From the NCBI RefSeq assembly GCF_014203645.1, contig NZ_JACHJL010000001.1, positions 434,001 to 498,000 of the forward strand: a stretch of DNA of 64,000 nt, written 5' to 3'. Both the position numbers and the translations under genes were made by a program. The stretch comes from Streptomyces zagrosensis. Its GTDB lineage: Bacteria > Actinomycetota > Actinomycetes > Streptomycetales > Streptomycetaceae. This document shows positions 41,481 to 49,873 of the stretch, one piece after another. The first letter of the stretch is position 1; every line of letters begins with the position of its first letter. Under the pieces are notes generated by a model, which ran no database searches, was not told the origin of the DNA, and was given only the letters and a program-made list of their open reading frames with translations.

Positions 41481-42713
41481 TCAGCGCAGCGTCAGCGCCT
41501 GGCCCGCCACTACGAGCAGCACGTGCTCGCATTCGGCCGCGATGGCCGCGTTCAAGCGGCCCAGCTCATCGCGGAAGCGGCGCCCCGAAGCCGTCGCGGG
41601 CACCACGCCCGAGCCGACCTCGTTGCTCACGGCCACCAGTGGGCGCCGGGTGGCCCGCACCGCGGCCACCAGCTCCACAACGCGTTCCCGCAGGGCCCCC
41701 GCACCGCGGCCGGCCCACCGCTGGTCGTCCCATGCGCCCACCGTGTCCATCGCGTCGGTCAGCCATAGCGACAGGCAGTCCACGAGCAGCGGCGGACCCT
41801 CGCCCGCCAGGAGCGGCGGCAAATCGCAGGTTTCGGTCGTACGCCAGCTCCCCGGCCGGCGCTCGCGGTGCGCGGCGATTCGCGCCGCCCACTCCGGGTC
41901 GCCCGAACGGCCGCCGCCGGTCGCCACGTATTGCACATCGGGGAACGCGGCCAAGCGCCGCTCCGCCTCCAGCGACTTGCCGGAGCGTGCGCCACCGAGG
42001 ACCAGCGTGCGCCGCGGCAGATCGGGCACCGCGTGGTACTCGCCGACGATCAGCGTCTCGCCATCGGTGACGGTCCGCGCGCCCGCCGCGGCGAGCCTGC
42101 GGTGCAACTCGGCCCCCGGCGGCGCGGTGTGGTCGATGTGGACGGCCAGGACGTCCGTGGTGGGCGCGGCCAGGCCAGCGTTGCGCAGCCGGGCCAGCGC
42201 GTCGGGGCGCCCCAGCACGTCGAGCAGAACCATGTCGTACGGACGGGCGCCGCCGCGCGCGGTGGTCGCAGTGCCCGCCACCGTGGGGTCCGGCAGCCCC
42301 GCCGGGGCGGCGCCGGGCGGCAGATACAGCAGCCGCTCGCCCTGGGGCCCTGTCACGTCGTACCCCGTACCCGGCGCGTCCAGCGCGATCGCCCGCGCCC
42401 GATGCCCGCTCAGCAGCGCCAGCTCCCGCCCGTCCGCGGCCCGGCCGGGCGCGGGCAGCCCGGCCGGGAATTCGACCGCGGGCCCGTCGTGCGGGTGCGA
42501 CAGCAGTACCTGCCGTACGCCGGCGAGCGTGCGCCCGGCCCGTGCGGCGGCCAGGGCCGGTCCCGGAGTGAGGTCGAGCAGCAGCGCGCCGTCGATCAGC
42601 AGCGCCGTCGCGGCCCGTGCGCCGGGCCCGATGGCGGTGGCGCAGGTAGCGCAGGGGCAGTCGGGCCGGGGTAGTCCGCTGGGGGTTCCGGTGCCGAGGA
42701 GAGTCAGTTCCAC
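41481..42713 (-). CDS. cobU: Adenosylcobinamide kinase/guanylyltransferase fused to an N-terminal metallo-beta-lactamase-like domain
   Basis: 410 residues. The C-terminal 170 are CobU/CobP: P-loop LVLGGARSGKS, then QYVATGGG, the guanylylated-His region AHRERRPGSWRTTE, and VVAGQALTLR at the end. It phosphorylates adenosylcobinamide and then attaches GMP. The N-terminal 230 residues start LTLLGTGTPSGLPRPDCPCA, with a SHPHDGPA motif and a later HIDHTAPPGAEL. This resembles a PhnP-like MBL phosphoesterase with a partly degenerate metal site. Start GTG 42713. It heads the cobU-cobT unit. Confidence 0.9.
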   Translation of the reverse strand: MELTLLGTGTPSGLPRPDCPCATCATAIGPGARAATALLIDGALLLDLTPGPALAAARAGRTLAGVRQVLLSHPHDGPAVEFPAGLPAPGRAADGRELALLSGHRARAIALDAPGTGYDVTGPQGERLLYLPPGAAPAGLPDPTVAGTATTARGGARPYDMVLLDVLGRPDALARLRNAGLAAPTTDVLAVHIDHTAPPGAELHRRLAAAGARTVTDGETLIVGEYHAVPDLPRRTLVLGGARSGKSLEAERRLAAFPDVQYVATGGGRSGDPEWAARIAAHRERRPGSWRTTETCDLPPLLAGEGPPLLVDCLSLWLTDAMDTVGAWDDQRWAGRGAGALRERVVELVAAVRATRRPLVAVSNEVGSGVVPATASGRRFRDELGRLNAAIAAECEHVLLVVAGQALTLR

Positions 42714-42937
42714 ACCCTGATCGTCTCGCGTCCGCGGACGGCGAGCGCGCGGGGCCACCTCCGACGGAGTGTCCGGCCGGGCTAGTCTGCCTGGGAAGCA
42801 GGCCGTATCCGGTACCGGCCGCACGCTCTGCGCTGCGACGCGGAGCGTGCACGGCAGCGCAGGTTGCGGCGCACGCCCGCGGGCGTGCGCTCCGACACCG
42901 GGGCGTACGGCAACACGGCGGCAGAGACGGAGCGGAC

Positions 42938-43159
42938 ATGGCGTGGACGTGGCGGTTCGAGAAGGCCGATGGGACGCAGACGGCTTCTCCGGTGGAGCCG
43001 GACGACTTTCCGACCCAGGGGGACGCGGAGTCCTGGATCGGTGAGGTGTGGAAAGACCTGCTCGACGGCGGCGTGGACCAGGTGTTCCTGTTCGAGGACG
43101 ACACCAAGATCTACGGGCCGATGAGCCTGCACGCGGACCAGGCCGAGGCGGCCGGCTGA
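42938..43159 (+). CDS. Small conserved actinobacterial protein
   Basis: 73 residues beginning MAWTWRFEKADGTQTASP, with an acidic middle (ESWIGEVWKDLLDGGVDQVFLF) and no Cys, signal or membrane segment. Its composition and its position beside cobU suggest a genuine conserved gene, and it has GGAG before the ATG and a strong terminator after it. Function is unknown. A small hairpin GCCTG-GGAAG-CAGGC lies in its leader at 42789-42803. Confidence 0.8.
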   Translation: MAWTWRFEKADGTQTASPVEPDDFPTQGDAESWIGEVWKDLLDGGVDQVFLFEDDTKIYGPMSLHADQAEAAG

Positions 43160-43177
43160 ACGCGCTCGTATCCAGGT

Positions 43178-43208
43178 GGCGCCCGTCCCCGCACCGGGGG
43201 CGGGCGCC
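43178..43208 (+). terminator. Terminator of the small conserved gene
   Basis: GGCGCCCGTCCCCG (43178-43191) pairs with CGGGGGCGGGCGCC (43195-43208), one G-T wobble, followed by TTGGTGTTT. Confidence 0.85.
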
Positions 43209-43397
43209 TTGGTGTTTCCTTCCTGCCGCCAGGGTGCGCCGGCCTGCCGCCGGGGTCCGCCGGTGTTTCGCGGCGCCGAGCTGAGATGCCAAAGGCGCTG
43301 GGGCGCCGGGGGAGGGGCGGGAAGCTGGAAGAGCCGGGGGAGGTCTAGCCGGGGCGCCGGCGGAGCTAGTCGTGGCCCGAGGGAGATCGAGCGGGGT

Positions 43398-44549
43398 TCA
43401 GAGCTGGCTCAGGGACACGGAGACGGTTCGCTCGTCGCCATCGCGGGCGTACGTCAGCTTCGTCCGGTCGCCCGGCGCGTACCGGGCCAGCGCCTCGGAG
43501 AGCGCAGACATCGTGGTGATCTTCGCGTTGCCCAACCGTACGACGATGTCGCCGGCCCTGACCCCGGCCTTCGCGGCGGCCCCGCCCCGGGCGACCGCGG
43601 CGACCGCGACCCCGGCGGGGCGGTAGTCGGCGCCGAGCACGGTGCGTCCGGTGATACCCAGCGTGGCCTTGCCCGACTCCGTCACCCTGCCGCTCTTGAT
43701 CATTTGGTCGGCGATGTCGGTGACGGTCGATGCGGGGATGGCGAAGCCGATCCCGGCCGCCGCGTCGCCGAGCTCCGGGTCGGTGGCCGCCAGGGTGGGA
43801 ATGCCGATGACCTGCTCGTCGAGGTTGACCAACGCGCCACCGCTGTTGCCGGGGTTGATGGCGGCCGACGTCTGCACCAGATTGCTGATCGTCGCCCCCG
43901 TGCCGCCGCCGCTTCTCCCCTCGTTCACGGTGCGGCCCACCGCCGAGACGATGCCCTGGGTAACGCTCCCGGACAGGCCAAGTGGGCTGCCCATGGCCAG
44001 TACGAGCTGTCCAACGCCCACCTTTCCCGAGTCGCCGAACACCGCGGGCTTCAGTCCCTTGGGCGGGTCATCCAGCTTGATCACGGCCAGGTCCTGCGGT
44101 GGAAAGCTGGAGACGACGCGCGCCCGTAGCGTGTCCCGGCCGGTGGCCAGCGTCACATCGAACGCCTCGGCGTCCCCGACGACGTGGGCATTGGTGACGA
44201 TATGGCCGCGCTTGTCGTAGACGATGCCTGAACCCAGGCCCTGACCTGTGGTGATCTGTACGACGGACGGCAGCACGGCCTGAACGGTCTGCTGGTAGGC
44301 GCTCTGGAGCGCCTGCCCGCCACCCCGTTCGCCGCCGTCGCCCCTCCGCACGGACGGCTGCGCGGCCTCACCTGGCGTCTTGGACGCCGCCTCGGAGTCG
44401 GCCCCGGAGGCTGAGCCCGTGCCCGGGCCCGGGGCGGAGCCGGAGCCGGAGTCGGAGGTGCATCCGCTCAACAGCGCCGCCGCACACAGCACGGCGGACG
44501 CCGCTCCTGCCAGCCGACGCGCAACACCGTGTTCGCGTGAGACATTCAT
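43398..44549 (-). CDS. HtrA-like serine protease with PDZ domain, lipoprotein
   Basis: 383 residues. A signal peptide ends in the lipobox LLSGC with Cys30, so it is anchored outside the membrane. A Gly/Ser-rich linker (31-80) precedes the trypsin-like domain with His122 (TNAHVVG), Asp153 (QDLAVIKLD) and Ser236 (NPGNSGGAL). A C-terminal PDZ domain (AGVRAGDIVVRLG) follows. It probably handles damaged envelope proteins. The ATG at 44549 fits the signal. It is separated by 133 bp from the ABC exporter gene upstream in the same direction. Confidence 0.93.
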   Translation of the reverse strand: MNVSREHGVARRLAGAASAVLCAAALLSGCTSDSGSGSAPGPGTGSASGADSEAASKTPGEAAQPSVRRGDGGERGGGQALQSAYQQTVQAVLPSVVQITTGQGLGSGIVYDKRGHIVTNAHVVGDAEAFDVTLATGRDTLRARVVSSFPPQDLAVIKLDDPPKGLKPAVFGDSGKVGVGQLVLAMGSPLGLSGSVTQGIVSAVGRTVNEGRSGGGTGATISNLVQTSAAINPGNSGGALVNLDEQVIGIPTLAATDPELGDAAAGIGFAIPASTVTDIADQMIKSGRVTESGKATLGITGRTVLGADYRPAGVAVAAVARGGAAAKAGVRAGDIVVRLGNAKITTMSALSEALARYAPGDRTKLTYARDGDERTVSVSLSQL

Positions 44550-44682
44550 GCCGGAAGTGTCCCTTTTGGTGGGCCTGTCGGCCTGCGGACTGCGCCGCTT
44601 GGGCCACCGTCGCCCAAGCGCGGCGGACCCTCATGGCTCACGGGGTGCGCGGTGGACCCGGCCTTGTGCCGCAGCCCCGTCG

Positions 44683-46566
44683 TTACGCCGTGGCGAGGAG
44701 CTGGGCCGCGGCCAACTCCCCGTAAAGCGGATCGGACGCCACCAGTTCGTCGTGCGTGCCCACCGCGCGTACGAGGCCCGCCTCCATCACCACGATGCGA
44801 TCGGCGAGGGTGACCGTGGACAGCCGGTGGGCCACGACGAGAACCGTCGTCTCGCGTGCCGCTTCCGATATCGCGTCCCGTAGCGCCATCTCGTTGACCG
44901 CGTCGAGCTGTGAGGTGGCCTCGTCGAGGAGCAGCAGCCGAGGGCGGCGCAGCAGCGCCCTGGCGATGGCCACCCGCTGTTTCTCCCCGCCCGACAGCTT
45001 GCTGCCGCGATGGCCGACGACCGTCTCCAGACCGTCCGGCAGTTGCTCCACCAGGCCGTCGAGCTTGGTGCGGACGAGGGTGTCCTGAATGTCCTGCTCG
45101 GTGGCGTGCGGTTGGGCGAACAAGAGGTTGTCGCGCAGCGTGCCGGCGAGGACCGGCGCGTCCTGCTCGACGTACCCGATGGAGGCCCGTAGCTGGTCGA
45201 GGGGCCAGTCCATGACGTCCTGGCCGTCTACGAGCACGCGGCCTCCGGTGGCCTCGTAGAACCGCTCGATCAGCCCGAAGACGGTGGTCTTTCCGGCACC
45301 TGACGGGCCGACGAACGCCGTCAGGCCGCCGCTGGGGACGCTGAAACTGACACCGTGGTGGACGTATGGCAGATCCTCGCGGTACCGGAAGGTGACCTCA
45401 TCGAAGGCCACCGTCGCCGGACCGCAGCCGGCTGCTCGGCCGGACTCGGTCGCGCTGCGTGCGGCCTTCGCGCTCGTCGCCGGCACGTCCTCCGTCTCCA
45501 ACTGCTCGGCCTCGTTGATCCGGGCCACGGCAGCCGCCCCCACCTGGTACTGCGAGACGGCTCCCACCAGCCGGCTGACCGGGTCGATGAGATAGAACAG
45601 GAAGAGCAAGAAGGCGATGAGCGTGCCCACATCGGTCGCCCCGGACGCCACTCTCGCGCCGCCCACGCCGAGCACCGCGAGGAACGAGACCTGGACCGCG
45701 AGGCCCACCGACGACCACGCCAGCGCCTGCCACTTGGCGGCTCGTACGCCATGTCGCCACGCGTCCTGCGCCGCCGCGTCCACCGCGGCGTTCTCACGAT
45801 CCTCGGCACCGGATGCCTTGACCGTGCGGAAGGCGCCGAAGGTGCGTTCCAGCACGGTGGCTATCGCCCCGACCGCCTCCTGGGCGGCCTTGCTGGCGCG
45901 AGCGATACGAGGCATGACCAGCCCCACCGCGCTGCCGATCAGCGTCATCACGCCCAACGTGACCAGCAGCAACAGGGGGTCCATCAGCCCCATCAGCACG
46001 ATGGTCGCGACCAGCGTCAAACCCCCGGTGACCACCCCGACCAGCGATTCCGTGGCCACCGAGCGCAGCAGGGTGGTGTCGGATGTGACCCGCGACATCA
46101 GGTCGCCGGGCTGGGTGCGTTCGATCTCGGGCAGTCGCAGCCGCAGCAGCCGCCCTACCAGGCGGCGCCGTGCGGCCAGCACCACGGACTCCGCGGTGCG
46201 CTCCAGGAGATACGCGCCGAGCGCGTCGATCACCGTGCCGAGCACCACCAGCAGGCTGAGCGCGATCAGCATGCCGGCGATCGATTCACCGTCACCGAGC
46301 CGGTTGACCAACTCCTTGGCGGCCAGCGGCTGCACCAGCCCAGTTGCCGCACCGAACAGTGCGAACAACCCGGCCAGGGCGATGGTCCAGCGGTGCGGCC
46401 GAATGTGCGCGTAGAGGATGGCCCAAGTCTCCCGCGCGGGCAGCTTCGTCGGCTGCTCCGGTACATCGGCCGGCCGTCCCCGACCAGCTGACGAAGAGCT
46501 GGGGGCGGGAGGCGTTGGCCGGGCCGGGGGTGTCGTCGGCGTGGCGGCGTCCTGCTGGGCGGGCAC
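44683..46566 (-). CDS. ABC exporter, fused permease-ATPase
   Basis: 627 residues. After a Pro/Ala/Ser-rich start, a six-helix exporter membrane domain (about 60-350) is followed by an ATPase domain with Walker [11 protein letters not shown]-loop YVEQDAPVL, signature [16 protein letters not shown], Walker [13 protein letters not shown] and the switch His in VAHRLSTV. It works as a homo- or heterodimer exporting lipids or drugs; no partner half-transporter is adjacent, so a homodimer is likely. The GTG at 46566 follows GGAGGGAAC. Confidence 0.94.
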   Translation of the reverse strand: MPAQQDAATPTTPPARPTPPAPSSSSAGRGRPADVPEQPTKLPARETWAILYAHIRPHRWTIALAGLFALFGAATGLVQPLAAKELVNRLGDGESIAGMLIALSLLVVLGTVIDALGAYLLERTAESVVLAARRRLVGRLLRLRLPEIERTQPGDLMSRVTSDTTLLRSVATESLVGVVTGGLTLVATIVLMGLMDPLLLLVTLGVMTLIGSAVGLVMPRIARASKAAQEAVGAIATVLERTFGAFRTVKASGAEDRENAAVDAAAQDAWRHGVRAAKWQALAWSSVGLAVQVSFLAVLGVGGARVASGATDVGTLIAFLLFLFYLIDPVSRLVGAVSQYQVGAAAVARINEAEQLETEDVPATSAKAARSATESGRAAGCGPATVAFDEVTFRYREDLPYVHHGVSFSVPSGGLTAFVGPSGAGKTTVFGLIERFYEATGGRVLVDGQDVMDWPLDQLRASIGYVEQDAPVLAGTLRDNLLFAQPHATEQDIQDTLVRTKLDGLVEQLPDGLETVVGHRGSKLSGGEKQRVAIARALLRRPRLLLLDEATSQLDAVNEMALRDAISEAARETTVLVVAHRLSTVTLADRIVVMEAGLVRAVGTHDELVASDPLYGELAAAQLLATA

Positions 46567-46727
46567 GTTCCCTCCTGACTGTGAAACCACTCCTGGCAGG
46601 AAGGCAGACGCACCGCGGAGCACCTTGCCTGACGCGAACGCGCGGCCGATTTTAGGCCGTTGTGTTAGGTGGCCCGTTGTCGCTGCTGTTGGCGCCACTG
46701 TTGTCGCTGCCGTTGTGCGGGTGCTCC

Positions 46728-46754
46728 GCTATCGGGGCTATCGGGGCTATCGGG
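46728..46754. repeat. 9-bp tandem repeat x 3
   Basis: GCTATCGGG three times in the gap between the exporter and the methyltransferase; GTTGTCGCTGC also occurs twice nearby (46676 and 46700). Confidence 0.88.
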
Positions 46755-46848
46755 CACAGGCAGGGCCGCAGTGGCCGCCACGCGTGTGCCACGCAGACGC
46801 GGGCAGGCGCGGGCGGGCGCGGGCCTCCGCCGCCTTGACGGAGCAGCC

Positions 46849-47583
46849 TCAGCCCCGGACGCCGCACAGGTGCAGCAGCGCCGCCACGGCCCGGTACGGG
46901 TCGGTGCGGCCGGCGCGGTCCTCCGCGTCCAGCAAGGTGGCCAACGCGTGCGCGGCCGGGGGCGCGGCGCCATCGGCGGCGCCATCGGTGAACAGCCGCA
47001 CGCCATACCAGGCGTGCACGGGTGCACCGATGCCCGCCAGCGTGGCCGTGAGGTCCGCGAGCCGGTCGGCGCGCACGTGTAGGCCGAGCCGGTTGCGGTA
47101 CGCGGGGGAGTCGAACGCGGCGAGCGCGCCCGACCAGTCGCCGGCGAGCCCGGGCCGTAGGGCGAGCGCATCGGCGTTCCGTACGACCAGCGACAGCAGC
47201 CCGCCGGGGGCCAGCACCCGAGCGAGACCGGCGAGCATCGGATCGGGCTCGGGCACGTACATCAGCACACCGTGGCAGAGCACGGTATCGAAGGCGCCGG
47301 GCAGGAAATGCGCCCCGGTATCCCGGGCGTCGCCGTGCAGGAGTCGCACGCGCTCCCGGACGAACCGCGGCTCGCTGCTGAGCGCGGCGCGCACGGCGGC
47401 CAACATCGCCGGGTCCGACTCAAGGCCGGTGACCTCGTGCCCCGCGCGGGCCAGGCGAAGGGCCTGGGTGCCATGGCCAAGGCCGACGTCGAGCACCCGA
47501 AGCCGCTGCGCGGCGGGAAAGCGCTGGGCCAGCTGCTCGTCCAACTGCCGTGCAACGAGCTCCTGGCGGACGGTGTTGCGCAA
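46849..47583 (-). CDS. Class I SAM-dependent methyltransferase
   Basis: 244 residues as drawn from TTG 47583. The SAM motif I reads VLDVGLGHGTQALRLARAG, motif II DTVLCHGVLMYV, and VLAPGGLLSLVVRN is motif III, as in SmtA-like enzymes. The frame remains open with coding-like composition to 47643 (AENWLSGLGA just before the TTG). There a CTG with GGAGAG five bases upstream overlaps the TGA of the preceding gene, so the true protein may have about 20 more residues. The substrate is unknown. Confidence 0.83.
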   Translation of the reverse strand: MRNTVRQELVARQLDEQLAQRFPAAQRLRVLDVGLGHGTQALRLARAGHEVTGLESDPAMLAAVRAALSSEPRFVRERVRLLHGDARDTGAHFLPGAFDTVLCHGVLMYVPEPDPMLAGLARVLAPGGLLSLVVRNADALALRPGLAGDWSGALAAFDSPAYRNRLGLHVRADRLADLTATLAGIGAPVHAWYGVRLFTDGAADGAAPPAAHALATLLDAEDRAGRTDPYRAVAALLHLCGVRG

Positions 47584-47639
47584 CGCGCCGAGGCCGCTGA
47601 GCCAGTTCTCCGCGCCGCGAGCGAAGGCAGCCCCCGGAC

Positions 47640-48236
47640 TCAGGGCCGCTCTCCGCGCTTGACCTGCGGCTTGGGCAACCGCAGTCGGCGCATTTGCAGG
47701 CTGCGCATCAGGGCGTACGGAACGGCGCCGCGCAAGTTTTCATCGGGGAACCGCTTGCGCAACTGGCGCTTCATCGAGATGCCCATGAACACCGAGTTAA
47801 TGACGATCAGCAAGATCACGATCATCCACAGCAGCAGCACGTACTGCTGCATGGCCCCGGCCTGCACCATGCTCAGGATCAAGATGATCACCGCGAGCGG
47901 CAGGAAAAACTCCGCGACGACGAACCGGGAGTCCACATAATCCCGGGCGAAGCGCCGGATCGGGCCACGGTCCCGGTTGGGGAGATAGCGCTCATCGCCG
48001 TTGGCGAGAGCCTCCCGCTGCTTGGCCAGGTCCGCACGCCGGGCCTCCCGCTGCCGCTTGGCGGCCTGCTTGCGGTTGGTTGGCGTGCTGGCCACACTGC
48101 GGCGCTGCGATTGTGCCTCGCTGCGCTTGGGCGTGGGGCGACCCTTGGGCGCCTGCGGGTTACGGGTCTGCTGCGACTGGTCCGCGGACACCTGAGAGGG
48201 CGCGGACTGCTCATCCTTCGAACGGCTTCGGAACAC
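47640..48236 (-). CDS. DUF3043 membrane protein
   Basis: 198 residues. A charged N-terminal half (RKQAAKRQREARRADLAKQR) precedes RDRGPIRRFARDYVDSRF. Two membrane helices (AEFFLPLAVIILILSMVQAG and YVLLLWMIVILLIVINSVFM) and the basic QLRKRFPDENLRGAVPYALM tail follow. This is the DUF3043 pattern found throughout actinobacteria; its function is unknown. The GTG at 48236 lacks a ribosome site, and a TACCCT box about 8 bases upstream suggests a leaderless mRNA. Its stop overlaps the likely start of the methyltransferase. Confidence 0.85.
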   Translation of the reverse strand: MFRSRSKDEQSAPSQVSADQSQQTRNPQAPKGRPTPKRSEAQSQRRSVASTPTNRKQAAKRQREARRADLAKQREALANGDERYLPNRDRGPIRRFARDYVDSRFVVAEFFLPLAVIILILSMVQAGAMQQYVLLLWMIVILLIVINSVFMGISMKRQLRKRFPDENLRGAVPYALMRSLQMRRLRLPKPQVKRGERP

Positions 48237-48498
48237 GAAACCCAAGGGTACGGGGTGTAGGGGTATGGACCACAGCCGCGGGGGGAACGATCCGGCAACG
48301 GCCATACGTCGTACCTGTGTGTAGCGGCGTTTCCCCGGGCGTCACCTACTCCTCGGGCGGGAGACGGCGCAGCTCTGATCGTCCTAGAGGAGGAGTCCGG
48401 GAACGCCTGAACAGTGCGGTAATAGATGCAGGGCCCGTACGCTGGGTCTGTAGAGGGTGCTGGAGCCGAAGTCCGTCAGAAGGGGGCGCGCGAGGCCC

Positions 48499-49299
48499 AT
48501 GAGCGGTGTCATGAAGCGTATGGGAATGATCTTCCGCGCGAAGGCCAATAAGGCCCTGGACCGGGCCGAGGACCCGCGCGAGACCCTTGACTACTCGTAC
48601 CAGAAGCAGCTTGAGCTGCTCCAAAAGGTGCGACGCGGAGTCGCCGACGTGGCGACGTCCCGCAAGCGGCTCGAACTGCAGTTGAACCAGTTGCAGGGCC
48701 AGTCGTCGAAGCTTGAGGATCAGGGCCGCAAGGCCCTCGCCCTTGGCCGCGAGGACCTGGCTCGTGAGGCGCTCTCTCGCAGGGCCGCGCTGCAACAGCA
48801 GGTCACCGACCTGGAGACGCAGCACCGGACGCTGCAAGGCGAGGAGGAAAAGCTCACCCTGGCCTCGCAGCGGTTGCAGGCCAAGGTCGATGCCTTCCGC
48901 ACCAAGAAGGAAACCATCAAGGCCACGTACACCGCGGCCCAGGCCCAGACCCGCATCGGCGAGGCGTTCTCCGGCATCTCCGAGGAGATGGGCGACGTCG
49001 GCATGGCGATCCAGCGGGCCGAGGACAAGACCGCGCAGCTCCAGGCGCGCGCCGGGGCCATCGACGAGCTGCTCGCCTCGGGCGCGCTCGATGATCAGTC
49101 CGGCCTGGCCGCCAAGGACGACATCGCGGCCGAGCTCGACCGCATCTCGGGCGGTACGGATGTGGAAATCGAACTCCAGCGGATGAAGGCCGAGCTCGCC
49201 GGGGGCAGCGGAGCGCCGTCCATCGAGGGCGGAAAAAGCTCGCCCGGTAGCCAGGTACAGCCCGTTGACCAGCACAAGCCGCGCTTCGACAAGCAATGA
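48499..49299 (+). CDS. pspA: PspA/IM30 family phage-shock protein
   Basis: 266 residues, almost entirely helical coiled coil from MSGVMKRMGMIFRAKANKAL to about residue 225, then a short Gly/Ser/Pro tail. The N-terminal amphipathic helix and the DPRETLDYSYQKQLELLQKV block are typical. PspA polymerises on the inner membrane under envelope stress. The ATG at 49499-type context is weak (GCGAGGCCC before ATG 48499), but it fits the domain. It is followed by pspAA and a two-component system, which may sense the same stress. Confidence 0.95.
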   Translation: MSGVMKRMGMIFRAKANKALDRAEDPRETLDYSYQKQLELLQKVRRGVADVATSRKRLELQLNQLQGQSSKLEDQGRKALALGREDLAREALSRRAALQQQVTDLETQHRTLQGEEEKLTLASQRLQAKVDAFRTKKETIKATYTAAQAQTRIGEAFSGISEEMGDVGMAIQRAEDKTAQLQARAGAIDELLASGALDDQSGLAAKDDIAAELDRISGGTDVEIELQRMKAELAGGSGAPSIEGGKSSPGSQVQPVDQHKPRFDKQ

Positions 49300-49335
49300 T
49301 GGCAGGGGCGCGGCAGCAGTCGCGCCCCGTCGCTG

Positions 49336-49423
49336 AGCAAGCCCGCTAGCAAGCCCCCAGCAAGCCCGCTAGCAAGGCCCGAGCAAGACCCCGAGCGAAA
49401 TCTTGAGCAAGATCGTAAGCAAG
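49336..49423 (+). repeat. Dispersed AGCAAG motif x 7 in the pspA-pspAA gap
   Basis: AGCAAG occurs seven times in 88 bases, spaced about 11-13 bases, ending at the pspAA ribosome site (AAGGGAGG). An eighth copy is degenerate. Confidence 0.8.
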
Positions 49424-49433
49424 GGAGGCCGTC

Positions 49434-49712
49434 GTGATCGTACGGATCATGGGGGAGGGACAGGTAGAGCTCGACGACGCCCACTTCGCCGAACTGGGCC
49501 GACTGGATGACGAGCTGCTCGCCGAGATACAGCGCGGTGACCACCCCGCCTTCCGGCTCACGTTGATCGCGCTGCTCGATGCCGTACGGCGCCTCGGCAA
49601 GCCGCTCCCCGACGCTGCGCTCCAGCCATCGGAGCTCATCCTGCCCGGCCCTGACGCCACCCTTGAGGAGGTCAAGGCGATGCTCAGCGACGACGGACTG
49701 ATCCCCGGCTGA
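49434..49712 (+). CDS. PspA-associated protein PspAA
   Basis: 92 residues: MIVRIMGEGQVELDDAHFAE then LDDELLAEIQRGD and the C-terminal LPGPDATLEEVKAMLSDDGL. This is the PspAA domain, which accompanies pspA in actinobacteria and some archaea. It is acidic and soluble and probably binds PspA. GTG 49434 follows AAGGGAGGCC. It is 134 bp after pspA across the AGCAAG repeats. Confidence 0.9.
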   Translation: MIVRIMGEGQVELDDAHFAELGRLDDELLAEIQRGDHPAFRLTLIALLDAVRRLGKPLPDAALQPSELILPGPDATLEEVKAMLSDDGLIPG

Positions 49713-49873
49713 AAAACGCCCCACGGCCCACCGCACACGATCCACCGCACACGATTCACCGCCCACGCCACCCAGCACCCCACCTGACACCAGCGCTCCC
49801 ACCGCCCCCGTCTACCGGAGGACTCCCCCTCTCGGGACGGGGGCGAGCCGCGCTATGAAGTGGTAACGGCCCC

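Noticed and set aside
42714..42937. Possible cobalamin riboswitch near cobU
   Set aside because: A GCACGCTC/GAGCGTGC hairpin and a GGAAG loop are present, but no B12-box-like segment is seen on the cobU strand.
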